From contig NZ_MAXC01000033.1 in assembly GCF_001693485.1 (NCBI RefSeq), positions 62,001 through 126,000 on the forward strand: a DNA stretch of 64,000 bases, written 5' to 3'. This document shows, in pieces, positions 26,718 to 35,069 of this stretch (within the stretch, counting starts at the first letter, position 1; every line of letters begins with the position of its first letter). Both the position numbers and the translations under genes were made by a program. The notes beneath the pieces were generated by a model. That model saw only the letters and a program-made list of their open reading frames with translations, had not been told where the DNA came from and did no database searches. The DNA comes from Bradyrhizobium sp. LMTR 3. GTDB taxonomy: Bacteria; Pseudomonadota; Alphaproteobacteria; Rhizobiales; Xanthobacteraceae.

Positions 26718-27653
26718 ATGTTGCTTCAGGCGAGTCAGGGTCAATTTGGTTCGGCGCATGTCGTCGTGCTCGGCAACGAGAAGGGCGGTTCCGGAAAATC
26801 CACCACCGCCCTGCATATTGCTGTTGCCCTGCTGAAGGCCGGGCAGCGCGTCGCCACCATCGACCTCGACTGCCGCCAGCAGAGTTTTACCCGCTACATC
26901 GCCAACCGGAGCGCGTGGGCCCGCCGCACCGGTCTCGATCTCGAAATCCCCGTGCACTACTGCATCAAGCTCGGCGAGACGATGCAGATCGCCGACAACG
27001 AAAACTCCGAGTTCCAGCAGTTCGCGGCGGCGGTCGGCTCGGTCGAGCGCGCGTTCGACTTCATCGTCATCGATACGCCCGGTTCGGACTCCTACCTGAT
27101 GCGGCTGGCGCATTCGATGGCCGACACGCTGGTGACCCCGATCAACGACAGCTTCCTCGATTTCGACGTGCTCGGCACCGTCGATCCTGCAACCTACACG
27201 GTAACCGGCGAGAGCCACTATGCGGAGATGGTGCGCGACACCAGGCGCAAGCGCCGCCAGCTCGACGGCGCCACCACGGACTGGATCGTGGTGCGCAACC
27301 GCCTGTCGATGATCGGATCGCGCAACAAGCAGCTCGTCGCCGACAGCCTGAAGGACCTTTCGCTGCGGCTCGGCTTCCGTTCCATCGATGGATTCGCCGA
27401 GCGGGTGGTCTACCGCGAATTCTTCCCGCGCGGACTCACGGCCCTGGACAATATCGACGAGGCTACCCTCGGCACCCGGCCCAGCATGGGCCATGTCACG
27501 GCGCGCGAGGAAGTAACCAGCCTGCTGCGCCAGCTCAAGCTGCCGCTCGACGAGCGCGGCCGCCGCCGCGCCGCCAACCGCGCCGAATGGTTCACCCAGG
27601 TCGACAAGCCTCTCGAAGTCCACGACATCATCGGCGACATCATCAGCGCCTGA
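26718..27653 (+). CDS. mipZ: Division-plane positioning ATPase MipZ
   Basis: ParA/MinD-superfamily ATPase that, in Caulobacter and relatives, forms a gradient from the ParB-bound poles and prevents FtsZ assembly there. 311 residues. The deviant Walker A is NEKGGSGKSTT, followed by VATIDLDCRQQSFTRY, and Walker B FIVIDTPGSDSYLMRLAH; the MipZ-specific C-terminal helical part begins around residue 250. Head-to-head with panC. The start is the ATG with a purine-rich leader (GAGCGGGGG). Confidence 0.9.
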   Translation: MLLQASQGQFGSAHVVVLGNEKGGSGKSTTALHIAVALLKAGQRVATIDLDCRQQSFTRYIANRSAWARRTGLDLEIPVHYCIKLGETMQIADNENSEFQQFAAAVGSVERAFDFIVIDTPGSDSYLMRLAHSMADTLVTPINDSFLDFDVLGTVDPATYTVTGESHYAEMVRDTRRKRRQLDGATTDWIVVRNRLSMIGSRNKQLVADSLKDLSLRLGFRSIDGFAERVVYREFFPRGLTALDNIDEATLGTRPSMGHVTAREEVTSLLRQLKLPLDERGRRRAANRAEWFTQVDKPLEVHDIIGDIISA

Positions 27654-27676
27654 TCTCCATCGGCAGCCGGCTCGGC

Positions 27677-28759
27677 CTATCGCGGCTGGATGACCGTCAT
27701 CTTGAACGGACCACTGTGTGCGGCGGCATGCGCGACCGCCTCGTTGGCGCGGTCGAGACCGAACGCGGTGATCTCAAAATGATCGAGATTGACCAGGCCG
27801 GCGCGGATCAGGCCGGTCATCAGCACGGCCGCATGCGGTGGGTACATCCATTGCCCCTGCAGGGTGATGCAGTTTCGCATCATCCAGGCGTAGGGCAGAT
27901 CGAGGCCGGCGCCGCCCGGCATGCCGACGCCGCCCATCAGCACCACCCGGCCGTGAGGCCGCACCGCCATGATGGCGGTTCGCACCTGCGCGGCGTTGGC
28001 TGCCGGCGGGAGAATGTCGAGCACGCAGTCGATCGGGCCGGGCGCCGCCTGCAGGATGCGGGCGCGATCGTCGGCCTCGTGGCCGCGCATCGGCACGGTC
28101 CGGACGCGCCCACCGAACTGCCGCGTCAGCTCAGCCAGCGCCTGCTCGTTCCGCCCGGTCGCGACCACGCATTGCGCGCCCATCCCCAATGCGACCGCGA
28201 CGGCCGCGCTGCCGAAGCTGCCGGTGGCGCCGTTGACCAGCGCGATCTCTCCGGCTTGCAGTTGTGCGGCAAGGAAGCCGCCGAAGGGTACGAGCAGGGT
28301 GCCGAGCGCACACCAGCAGCCAGCATCCTTCTCATCGATGTCGCCGATCGGAACCGCGTTTTCGGTCGGCACGCGCATCTGCTCGGCCCAGGCGCCGTTG
28401 TGGAAATGGCGTTGCAGATGCAGCCCGCCTTCGCTGCCGGCGGTGAGGCCCTGCAGGGCGATGTCAGGCGATAGTGCGTTGTCGCGCGAGCGCACGGTCG
28501 GATCGCAATAGACCCAATCGCCAGGGCGAAGGCGGGTCGCGTCGGGGCCGATGGCCCGGACACGGCCGATCGCGCCGGGGCCGGGCACCATGGGTAGTTC
28601 CATCAGGTACTTCCGCTGCCCGCTAAGCGCTTCGTTGGCATAGGCCAGCACGCGGCTCGCCATGACATCGACGATGACCTCGCCGGTGCCGAGCAGCGGG
28701 TCGGGAAGGGTCTCGATCGCAAGCGGCGATGCGAACGCGTTCAGAACGGCAGCCTTCAT
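27677..28759 (-). CDS. Zinc-type alcohol dehydrogenase / quinone reductase-like protein (MDR)
   Basis: Medium-chain dehydrogenase/reductase of 360 residues. The N-terminal GroES-like domain (residues ~25-130) contains VPGPGAIGRVRAIGPDATRLRPGDWVYCDP; the Rossmann domain has NGATGSFGSAAVAVALGMGAQ and later RPHGRVVLMGG. The catalytic-zinc Cys and His residues of true alcohol dehydrogenases are not conserved in the usual places, which favours a quinone-oxidoreductase-like activity. Transcribed divergently from an MmyB-type regulator, with a 10-bp inverted repeat in between, so it is probably that regulator's target. Confidence 0.85.
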   Translation of the reverse strand: MKAAVLNAFASPLAIETLPDPLLGTGEVIVDVMASRVLAYANEALSGQRKYLMELPMVPGPGAIGRVRAIGPDATRLRPGDWVYCDPTVRSRDNALSPDIALQGLTAGSEGGLHLQRHFHNGAWAEQMRVPTENAVPIGDIDEKDAGCWCALGTLLVPFGGFLAAQLQAGEIALVNGATGSFGSAAVAVALGMGAQCVVATGRNEQALAELTRQFGGRVRTVPMRGHEADDRARILQAAPGPIDCVLDILPPAANAAQVRTAIMAVRPHGRVVLMGGVGMPGGAGLDLPYAWMMRNCITLQGQWMYPPHAAVLMTGLIRAGLVNLDHFEITAFGLDRANEAVAHAAAHSGPFKMTVIQPR

Positions 28760-28774
28760 GGGGCCTCCTCGTTT

Positions 28775-28805
28775 CGATGAAGCCGCATTCTCGCAGGCTT
28801 CATCG
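28775..28805. promoter_or_regulatory. Inverted repeat between dehydrogenase and regulator (operator candidate)
   Basis: CGATGAAGCC (28775-28784) and GGCTTCATCG (28796-28805) are perfect 10-bp arms separated by 11 bases, so their centres are two helical turns apart. The site lies in the 107-base divergent region and is the natural binding place for the neighbouring helix-turn-helix regulator. Confidence 0.65.
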
Positions 28806-28866
28806 CCTCAACAAGACCTGGTATTATCCTAGGACTGAAGAACCCTTCCTCGGGGGCGCGGCGCGC

Positions 28867-29652
28867 ATGGCAGAACCAGGCAAGAATTCAAGGCAAAGCG
28901 AACTCGGCGACTTCCTGCGCTCACGGCGGCAGAAGCTGACGCCGAAGGCGGTCGGTCTGGCCGGCGGCCGGCGGCGCCGCACGCCCGGCCTGCGGCGGGA
29001 GGAAGTGGCCGACCTCGCCGGCATCGGCGTCGACTGGTACATCCGTCTCGAGCAGAGACGATCCGTCAGCCCTTCGCAAGCGACAATCGATGCGCTGGCG
29101 CGCGCGCTGCGGCTGACCAGGGCCGAACACCGGCATCTGAGAGAGCTGACGCAAAATGCCGACCGGCGCGCCTTTGTCCGCGAGACCGTTCCGCCCGCCG
29201 TCCGCCGCACGGTCGAGCAACTCTATCTGCCGGCTTATGTCACCGGCCGGCGCTGGGACATCCTCGCGTGGAATGCGGCCGCCGACGAAATCTTTGCGTT
29301 CAGCCGGCTGGCGGAAGGCGACCGCAACAGCCTGCTCTCCGTACTGACCAATCCCGCGACGAGGCGGCTGTTCGGTGCTTCATGGGCGGATGAGGCGCAG
29401 CGCATGGTTGCCCAGTTCAGGGCGACGCATGACCTGTGGGCCGGCGATCCAGCCTTTCGCGACTTGCTGGCGCGCCTTCGCGAAGGCTGTCCGGAATTTA
29501 TTGGCTGGTGGGAGGCCCATGACGTCAGCGGCGTCGCGGCAGGACGGAAATCCTTGACCCATCCCAAAAAGGGGCGGCTCAAACTGGAGTATGCGAGTTT
29601 CCAGGCCAATGACGACCCGGCCTTGAAGCTTGTCATCTACACGACGGTTTAA
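28867..29652 (+). CDS. XRE-family transcriptional regulator with MmyB-type ligand domain
   Basis: A 261-residue DNA-binding protein. The N-terminal HTH (residues ~12-80) carries LGDFLRSRRQKLTP, RRTPGLRREEVADLAGIGVDWY and LEQRRSVSPS, and the C-terminal MmyB-like domain starts at YVTGRRWDILAWNAAADEIF. This architecture is common for regulators of adjacent oxidoreductase genes. The ATG at 28867 was chosen because the family begins a few residues before the HTH. Likely represses or activates the divergent MDR gene through the inverted repeat between them. Confidence 0.88.
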   Translation: MAEPGKNSRQSELGDFLRSRRQKLTPKAVGLAGGRRRRTPGLRREEVADLAGIGVDWYIRLEQRRSVSPSQATIDALARALRLTRAEHRHLRELTQNADRRAFVRETVPPAVRRTVEQLYLPAYVTGRRWDILAWNAAADEIFAFSRLAEGDRNSLLSVLTNPATRRLFGASWADEAQRMVAQFRATHDLWAGDPAFRDLLARLREGCPEFIGWWEAHDVSGVAAGRKSLTHPKKGRLKLEYASFQANDDPALKLVIYTTV

Positions 29653-29681
29653 GAATCCCTCTGAGGACCCGCCGCTGGTAT

Positions 29682-29721
29682 TGACGCACCGTGACGCATT
29701 GTGACGCACCGGGACGCAGCG
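29682..29721 (+). repeat. Four tandem 10-bp repeats
   Basis: TGACGCACCG, TGACGCATTG, TGACGCACCG, GGACGCAGCG in direct succession. The period matches one DNA turn, so a protein could bind all four on one face. Confidence 0.8.
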
Positions 29722-29904
29722 AGTTCCCGGGAACCGGTCCTGCACTACGCCGTTTTCACTAGACTTTTATCGGATGTTCGAACCGAAGCTTGAAAGGAGA
29801 CGTCGTAGTAAAAAAAGAGGTCGAATTTGTGGAACTGAGTGGGCTGCACAGTTGATGGGTGCATCGCACAATGATCAGGCGGTCAATACACAACATTTGG
29901 CCTT

Positions 29905-29926
29905 TATGTCACGCCATCGTGACATA
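29905..29926. promoter_or_regulatory. Spaced inverted repeat TGTCAC-N6-GTGACA
   Basis: Perfect 8-bp arms TATGTCAC and GTGACATA around GCCATC, 73 bases before the hydrolase ATG. Spacing (6) resembles that of CRP/FNR-type sites, but the half-site differs from the FNR and FixK consensus. Confidence 0.6.
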
Positions 29927-29998
29927 TATCATCAACAAGGGACCGAAAGAGTCTCAAACAGGGTTGAGCCCCTAGCGGGCGCGAGGACGAAGACAAAT

Positions 29999-30898
29999 AT
30001 GAAACGTGGAATTCTCGTTCTGCTTTCACTCTCCGTGCTGGTCGCTGTCGCGTATGTCACCGCGAACAAGTGGGCGATCCGGCACGAGACAATCGCGTTT
30101 CATGATCCCGTCCGCGACAATCGTCTGGTAGCGGTCAGTATCGCCGTTCGCCGCGACAAGGAAATGCAGGCCAATGCCGGCTTGATCAAGCTGCCGGTTG
30201 CGATCCTCAATCACGGCAACACCGTCAAGAACACCGAGTATTCATTCCTGTCGACGGTGTTCGCCTGGCGTGGCTATCTTGCGGTCAGCCCGCAGCACGA
30301 TCTACCGACCGATCCGCCGATGGTGACCAAGATCGGTGAACCCTATGTAGGCCGTCTGCCGCAGATTCAGCGCGGCGTCGCCAACATCCATTTCGCTGTC
30401 CACGAAATGAAGAAAATCCAGCCCAATGCCGACTATGACAAGGTGACCATGGTCGGCCATTCGATGGGCGGCGACATCTCGATGTATTTCGCCAAGCAGT
30501 ATCCCGACGAGATCAAAAAGGTCGTGACGCTGGACAATTTGCGCGTGCCGTTCCTGACCGACGGCAAGTTCAAGATCCTGTCGTTCCGCTCCCAGGACAC
30601 GCATTTCAAGGCGGACCCCGGCGTCGTGCCCGACGACGAGCAGTGCGAGCAGGCCGGCATCACCGTCGTGAACACCGGCTTCCAGCATAACGATATGCGC
30701 GACACCGGCCCTGACGCAGCCAAATCCTCGATCCGGTCGATGCTCGACAGGTTCCTTGAGGAGTCCGACAAGAGTGATGTGTTGAAGCCCGTGCCGACCA
30801 AGGTACCGGACGTTCTGACCAGCAGCCCGGGACCGGTGCCGCTGTCCGTTCCGCTGGCCAGCAATCCCGCGCCGAAAAACAAGCCGGTCACGAACTAG
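29999..30898 (+). CDS. Secreted or membrane-anchored alpha/beta hydrolase
   Basis: A 299-residue protein with an N-terminal hydrophobic signal/anchor (residues 5-21). The core is an alpha/beta-hydrolase: PVAILNHGNTVKNTEYSF for the oxyanion region, the nucleophile elbow MVGHSMGGDISM (Ser155) and a His in GFQHNDMRD near residue 225. The C-terminal ~50 residues are Pro/Ser/Val-rich. Esterase or peptidase activity in the periplasm is likely; the substrate is unknown. A longer reading from 29774 lacks a signal peptide and includes atypical codons, so the ATG at 29999 is preferred. Confidence 0.8.
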   Translation: MKRGILVLLSLSVLVAVAYVTANKWAIRHETIAFHDPVRDNRLVAVSIAVRRDKEMQANAGLIKLPVAILNHGNTVKNTEYSFLSTVFAWRGYLAVSPQHDLPTDPPMVTKIGEPYVGRLPQIQRGVANIHFAVHEMKKIQPNADYDKVTMVGHSMGGDISMYFAKQYPDEIKKVVTLDNLRVPFLTDGKFKILSFRSQDTHFKADPGVVPDDEQCEQAGITVVNTGFQHNDMRDTGPDAAKSSIRSMLDRFLEESDKSDVLKPVPTKVPDVLTSSPGPVPLSVPLASNPAPKNKPVTN

Positions 30899-31006
30899 GC
30901 GGCCCACCATCATCCTGCGTGCGCGGCTACTGCGTCACTGTCTCCTCGCATTGACCGGCGCGGATCGCCGTCCCACATAGAGCTTGCTGTTTATCCGCGA
31001 GCGCTC

Positions 31007-31771
31007 ATGGCCGGCGAACCCACCAAACCCAAATCGGCAGGCGATGTTGCTTCGGCAAGAGCCGAGGCGCGCAAAGGCGGCCCGTTGCCGGAGACCAAGC
31101 CGTCGGCGTCGGAGGACATCGCAGCCTTCGTGGCGAAAGCGCGCGCGATGTCGCCGCATCGCCCGGACGCCAGGGGAAGGCTGGTGTTTGCGCTCGACGC
31201 CACCATGAGCCGGCAGCCGACCTGGGACATGGCCTGCGCGCTGCAGGCCGACATGTTTCGCGAGGCAGCCTCGCTCGGCAGCCTCGATATCAGGCTGGTC
31301 TATTACCGCGGCTTCAACGAATGCCGCGCCACGAGCTGGATCTCCGATTCCGCGCAACTGGCACGGCTGATGAGCAAGATCGGTTGCCAGGGCGGCAATA
31401 CCCAGATCGGCAAGGTGCTGTCGGAAGCGCGCCGCGAGGCGGTGGCGTCCGGCGTGCGCGCCATGGTGTTTGTCGGCGACGCCATGGAGGAGTCCGTCGA
31501 CGACCTCTGCGCCAAGGCTGGCGAGCTCGGCCTGCTCAAGGTGCCCGTGTTCATGTTCCAGGAAGGCCACGACCCGACCGCCGAGCAGGCGTTCCGGGAG
31601 ATTGCGCGGCTCACCGGCGGCGCATGGTGCAGGTTCGACCCCGGCGCCGCGGCGCAGTTGCGCGAGCTGCTGCGCGCCGCCGCAGCCTACGCCGCCGGCG
31701 GGCGCGAAGCGCTGCTGCGGCTGTCGAAGACCACAAGCGGCGCGGCCGCACTGATCGGCCAGATGAAGTGA
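31007..31771 (+). CDS. VWA-domain-like protein
   Basis: A 254-residue cytosolic protein with a von Willebrand A fold. The metal-ion site appears as LVFALDATMSRQPTW (Asp-x-Thr-x-Ser), followed by GNTQIGKVLSEARREA with the expected Thr and VFVGDAMEESVDDLCAKAGE with the distal Asp. The N-terminal ~45 residues are a basic linker. Function not known; the DnaJ-domain gene lies 85 bases downstream in the same direction and may be co-transcribed. Confidence 0.72.
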   Translation: MAGEPTKPKSAGDVASARAEARKGGPLPETKPSASEDIAAFVAKARAMSPHRPDARGRLVFALDATMSRQPTWDMACALQADMFREAASLGSLDIRLVYYRGFNECRATSWISDSAQLARLMSKIGCQGGNTQIGKVLSEARREAVASGVRAMVFVGDAMEESVDDLCAKAGELGLLKVPVFMFQEGHDPTAEQAFREIARLTGGAWCRFDPGAAAQLRELLRAAAAYAAGGREALLRLSKTTSGAAALIGQMK

Positions 31772-31856
31772 TTACGACTTTGGTTGCCGGATCACCGGGG
31801 CGCGAGAAGGTGCCGAACGTCATGCTTTTCGGCGCCAGTGCCGCTATATTAGAGCC

Positions 31857-32585
31857 ATGGCAACCCTGATTGCCGGCGTCGTCGCCGTTGTCCTTCTGTA
31901 CTTGCTGCTGCAGATGTTTCGTGCAGCCAACCCGGTCGTGCTCGCGCGCGCGATCAAGATCGTGGGCGGCGTGGTGGCGCTGGCGGTCGCAGCTTTCACC
32001 GGGCTGCGCGGCGAGCTTGCGGTGGCAATTCCGCTCGGCATCTTCGGCGCCGGCCTGCTCGGCTGGTCGCCGTTCGGGCCGGGCGGATTCAGCAATATCG
32101 GCGGGATCTTCGGCGGCGGCGCGCAGCGTTCGTCGGGGCAGGCCTCGCGCGTCCGCTCGCAATTTCTTGACATGAGTCTCGATCACGACAGCGGCGAACT
32201 GTCGGGGCGGATCGTGGACGGGCCGAATGCCGGGCGTTCGCTCGGCGAGTTCGACCTGCCGCAATTGATCGCGATGATACCGGCCTTCGACGCCGAGAGC
32301 GTCGCCTTACTTGAAAGCTATCTTGACCGCCGGTTTCCCGCTTGGCGTCAGAACGCGCAGGGCGATGCGGCAGGGGGGCAGCGCCGCACGGCGGCGAGCG
32401 GAAAAATGACGGACGAGGAAGCCTATCAGATCCTTGGCCTGCAGCCGGGGGCGGGGCGTGACGACATCGGCCGGGCGCACCGAGCCCTGATGAAGAAACT
32501 GCATCCCGACCAGGGGGGCTCGACGTACCTCGCTGCCCGCGTAAACGAGGCCAAGGATACTCTTCTTCGCACGCATTTCAGCTAA
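31857..32585 (+). CDS. Membrane-anchored DnaJ-domain protein
   Basis: A 242-residue inner-membrane co-chaperone candidate. Hydrophobic helices at residues ~3-20 and ~36-72 are followed by a Gly-rich GPGGFSNIGGIFGGG stretch, a middle region, and a C-terminal J-domain from ~181 (TDEEAYQILGLQPGAG, then KKLHPDQGG with the HPD motif). N-terminal membrane plus C-terminal J-domain is the layout of Tim14/Pam18-like proteins. It would stimulate a DnaK-type ATPase at the membrane. Partner unknown. Confidence 0.8.
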   Translation: MATLIAGVVAVVLLYLLLQMFRAANPVVLARAIKIVGGVVALAVAAFTGLRGELAVAIPLGIFGAGLLGWSPFGPGGFSNIGGIFGGGAQRSSGQASRVRSQFLDMSLDHDSGELSGRIVDGPNAGRSLGEFDLPQLIAMIPAFDAESVALLESYLDRRFPAWRQNAQGDAAGGQRRTAASGKMTDEEAYQILGLQPGAGRDDIGRAHRALMKKLHPDQGGSTYLAARVNEAKDTLLRTHFS

Positions 32586-32792
32586 CTCCGGCTCACGCCA
32601 CCGACGCTACAAACCGCGAGTTGCTTCCATGCCGTTCTCTGACTGACGCCCCATATCGCCCGCCGTTGTCCGGCGTGGTCGATCGTTCATTGCAGGGAAA
32701 CCTAACCGGAAATTCTTGACGAGAAGTTTTCGCGGACCGCCTTGGGCGTGATCTCGCGAGAGCCGTCGCGACTGTGTTTGGAAAACAACAAA

Positions 32793-32813
32793 GCCGGCGC
32801 CTGCGGCGCCGGC
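32793..32813 (-). terminator. Rho-independent terminator of the D,D-carboxypeptidase gene
   Basis: GCCGGCGCC and GGCGCCGGC form a 9-bp stem with a TGC (minus strand GCA) loop. On the minus strand it is followed by TTTGTTGTTTTCC, a weak T-rich tract. Confidence 0.75.
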
Positions 32814-32840
32814 CTTGCCAAATTCAAAGAGGCGTCCGGA

Positions 32841-34676
32841 TCAGTTGCGAACGGTGATGCAGGAAATGTCGGCGCGCTTGAGGGTCTTGCATACCGCTTC
32901 GGCCTGATCGCGCTCGAGGCCGGCGAAGCGGGCCCGGTAGAGCGTGCGGTTGTCCTTGGCGACCACCGGCTCGGTGAACGGATCGGCCTTGCCGAGCAGC
33001 GCGCTGGCTTTGGCGCGGGCGAGATCGATCCGCTGCTTGGCCTCGCTTTCGCTTTCGAGCGCACCAACCTGAATGATCCAGCCGGTGCGGACCGCCGCCG
33101 GTGCGGCCGGCTTGGCGGCACTGTTCTGCTGGACGGCCGGCGGCTGGGCGTGGGGGGCCGGATCGGCATAGGCCAGCGCCTGCGCGTGCGGGGCTTGCGA
33201 GGGGATCTGTGTCAGGCTGGAAGCGGGCAACACGCCGAGCACGCCCTGTCCGGTACCGTGATTGGCCGGCTGCGGCGGCATCGCGACCCTGGCGGCTTCG
33301 GTCTTGGTCTCCGCGGCCTTTGCGACGACGGCACTGGAAGTCTCGGCGATTTCAGGGCGGGCCGGAATGGTGTTGGTGATCGGCGGCGCCGCGGGCTGCG
33401 AGGGGCCGGCTGAAGCGAGCTTCATCGGTCCAGCCTTGACCTGAACCGTCTTGACCTTGACCGGCTTCATCGGCTCAGCCGAGCCGGGGATCGCTGATAT
33501 CGCCTGGGTCTGGATGACGCCGTTGGTCAATGGTGCGGGTTCGGGCCTGACTTGCTGCTCGAACTTGTTCGGTTCGACCTTGGTGGGCGGCGGAGGCAGG
33601 GCAGCGGCAGCCGCCGCCATCAGAGACGGCTTGGCCGGCGCGATCGAGCGGGTGGCCGGCATGGCGGCGGGCCCGGGTTCGGCGCCGCCGGACTGAGCCG
33701 TTTCGGCCGGACGTGCACCGGTCTCGGCTGCGGCGACATCGACGGTGCCGTCGGCGGGATTGCGTTCGGTGATTGCAACGACGGTACGCTTGGTCGCGCC
33801 CTTCTCGAGGTTTTCGGCCAGCAGGTTGCGCATGGTGGCATCGCGCGAACCGCCGCTGCGGCCGCCCAGCACCACGCCGATCAGGTGGCGGTTGCCGCGG
33901 CGCATCGAGCTTACGAGGTTGAAGCCTGACGCGCGGGTGTAGCCGGTCTTGATGCCATCGACGCCTTCGACATTGCCGAGCAGGCGATTGTGATTGCGGA
34001 TCGACTGTCCCCGATAATTGAACACCGAGGTCGCGAAGTAGCGGTAGTAGCGCGGGAAGCGATCCTGGATGGCGCGGCCGAGGGTCGCCTGATCGCGGGC
34101 GGTGGTCAGTTGCTCGTCGTTGGGCAGGCCGGAGGCGTTGCGATAGGTGGTTTTGCTCATGCCGAGCGCGCGCGCCTTGCGTGTCATCAGCCTGGCGAAT
34201 TCGGCTTCATCGCCGGCAATCGCCTCGGCGACCACAACGGCGGCGTCATTGGCGGAACGCGTCACAAGACCCTTGATGGCGTCCTCGACCTTGAGGGTCT
34301 GGCCCGGACGCAGGCCGAGCTTGGTCGGCGCCTGCTCGGAGGCGTGCTCGGAGACTTCCATCTCGGTGTCGAGCTTCATCTTGCCGGATTCCAGGCGCTC
34401 GAACAGCAGATAGAGCGTCATGATCTTGGTCAGCGACGCCGGGCGCCGGATACCGTCGGGATTGTTGGAGGCGAGCACCGCGCCCGAATTGCCGTCGACG
34501 ATGATGGAGGAGAATTGCGGGCTGTAGCTTTCGCGCGCGACGTGATGGTGGCGGCGGTGCTTGTAGCGGCGGGCTTCGGCGCTCTCGCTCGAGATCAGTA
34601 TTGCCGTGGTGAAGGTAAAGAGGCCGAGGGCGCACACTCGCAATGCGCGCGAGGAAGCCAAGGTTGTACGAAGCAT
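32841..34676 (-). CDS. D-alanyl-D-alanine carboxypeptidase with C-terminal SPOR domain
   Basis: Low-molecular-weight penicillin-binding protein (peptidase S11) that trims the terminal D-Ala of peptidoglycan stem peptides in the periplasm. 611 residues, longer than usual. Signal peptide 1-35, His-rich linker, then the serine-protease-like domain with S81-L-T-K84, S141-A-N143 and KTGYT near residue 230. After ~310 comes a long Pro/Ala/Lys-rich spacer, and residues ~535-611 are a SPOR-type domain (WIIQVGALESESEAKQRIDL, then CISTVRN-like ending TCITVRN region) that would bind denuded glycan at the septum. The fusion targets the enzyme to division sites. Confidence 0.9.
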   Translation of the reverse strand: MLRTTLASSRALRVCALGLFTFTTAILISSESAEARRYKHRRHHHVARESYSPQFSSIIVDGNSGAVLASNNPDGIRRPASLTKIMTLYLLFERLESGKMKLDTEMEVSEHASEQAPTKLGLRPGQTLKVEDAIKGLVTRSANDAAVVVAEAIAGDEAEFARLMTRKARALGMSKTTYRNASGLPNDEQLTTARDQATLGRAIQDRFPRYYRYFATSVFNYRGQSIRNHNRLLGNVEGVDGIKTGYTRASGFNLVSSMRRGNRHLIGVVLGGRSGGSRDATMRNLLAENLEKGATKRTVVAITERNPADGTVDVAAAETGARPAETAQSGGAEPGPAAMPATRSIAPAKPSLMAAAAAALPPPPTKVEPNKFEQQVRPEPAPLTNGVIQTQAISAIPGSAEPMKPVKVKTVQVKAGPMKLASAGPSQPAAPPITNTIPARPEIAETSSAVVAKAAETKTEAARVAMPPQPANHGTGQGVLGVLPASSLTQIPSQAPHAQALAYADPAPHAQPPAVQQNSAAKPAAPAAVRTGWIIQVGALESESEAKQRIDLARAKASALLGKADPFTEPVVAKDNRTLYRARFAGLERDQAEAVCKTLKRADISCITVRN

Positions 34677-34957
34677 TTACTTCCCCGTCCCAATTTCTGT
34701 CTTGATCACCGGCTCGTGAGGCAAAATTGTGCCCACCAGCCGGTGATGGTTCCCCGTTCGAAGCGCTGGTCCGGCCATGACACGAGGCTGGAGTGGCCGA
34801 TCAGGTCGCTTTTCTAGCTAAGATGCTGTTCACAAACAGCTTTCGGGCTGTCTGTCGGAACGCGAACCAGTCCAGGAATCAGGTTAGGCGGAGCGAGTTT
34901 CCAAAAGATTAATTAACCGTTGCGTAAGACCCCGGGTTTTCCGTTAATTGGGCGCAT

Positions 34958-35002
34958 TTGTGCGACGCACAAGATTTCTTGACTTTATTGTGCGGTGCAC
35001 AT
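34958..35002. promoter_or_regulatory. Two operator-like inverted repeats at the phasin promoter
   Basis: TTGTGC-GAC-GCACAA (34958-34972) and TTGTGC-GGT-GCACAT (34988-35002) have the same layout and centres 30 bases apart, about three helical turns. The second covers the -10/-35 spacer, the classic position for a repressor. PhaR-type repressors control phasin genes in polyhydroxybutyrate makers, so PhaR is the leading candidate. Confidence 0.7.
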
Positions 35003-35007
35003 ATAGA
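34979..35007 (+). promoter_or_regulatory. Sigma-70 promoter of the phasin gene
   Basis: TTGACT (34979-34984), 17-base spacer, TATAGA (35002-35007), about 60 bases before the ATG. Confidence 0.75.
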
Positions 35008-35069
35008 GGCCTTGGTCAGGGGGCCGGGACCTCCCGGCAATCGGAACGCGCAGTCTGGGAAAGGACTCC

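Larger units (their letters stand above)
29653..29998. promoter_or_regulatory. 346-base leader of the secreted hydrolase gene with several repeats
   Basis: Holds a run of four 10-bp direct repeats (29682-29721), a 12-bp perfect palindrome GTTCCCGGGAAC (29723-29734), and a spaced inverted repeat TATGTCAC-N6-GTGACATA (29905-29926). The 29740-29900 part is more AT-rich than its surroundings. No gene is supported here. Confidence 0.55.
34677..35069. other. Divergent intergenic region, carboxypeptidase / phasin
   Basis: About 390 bases. The right end holds the phasin promoter and its paired inverted repeats, listed separately. The left half should hold the carboxypeptidase promoter, but I cannot place it. 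No gene is supported. Confidence 0.6.

Noticed and set aside
26711..28474. 587-codon plus-strand open frame over mipZ and the dehydrogenase gene
   Set aside because: Low-complexity Arg/Ala/Pro/His product in a shifted frame; mipZ and the dehydrogenase both show intact motifs in their own frames.
31007..32585. VWA plus DnaJ pair as a defence or toxin-delivery module
   Set aside because: No nuclease, effector, ATPase or other defence-type partner nearby; the surroundings are ordinary chromosomal genes.
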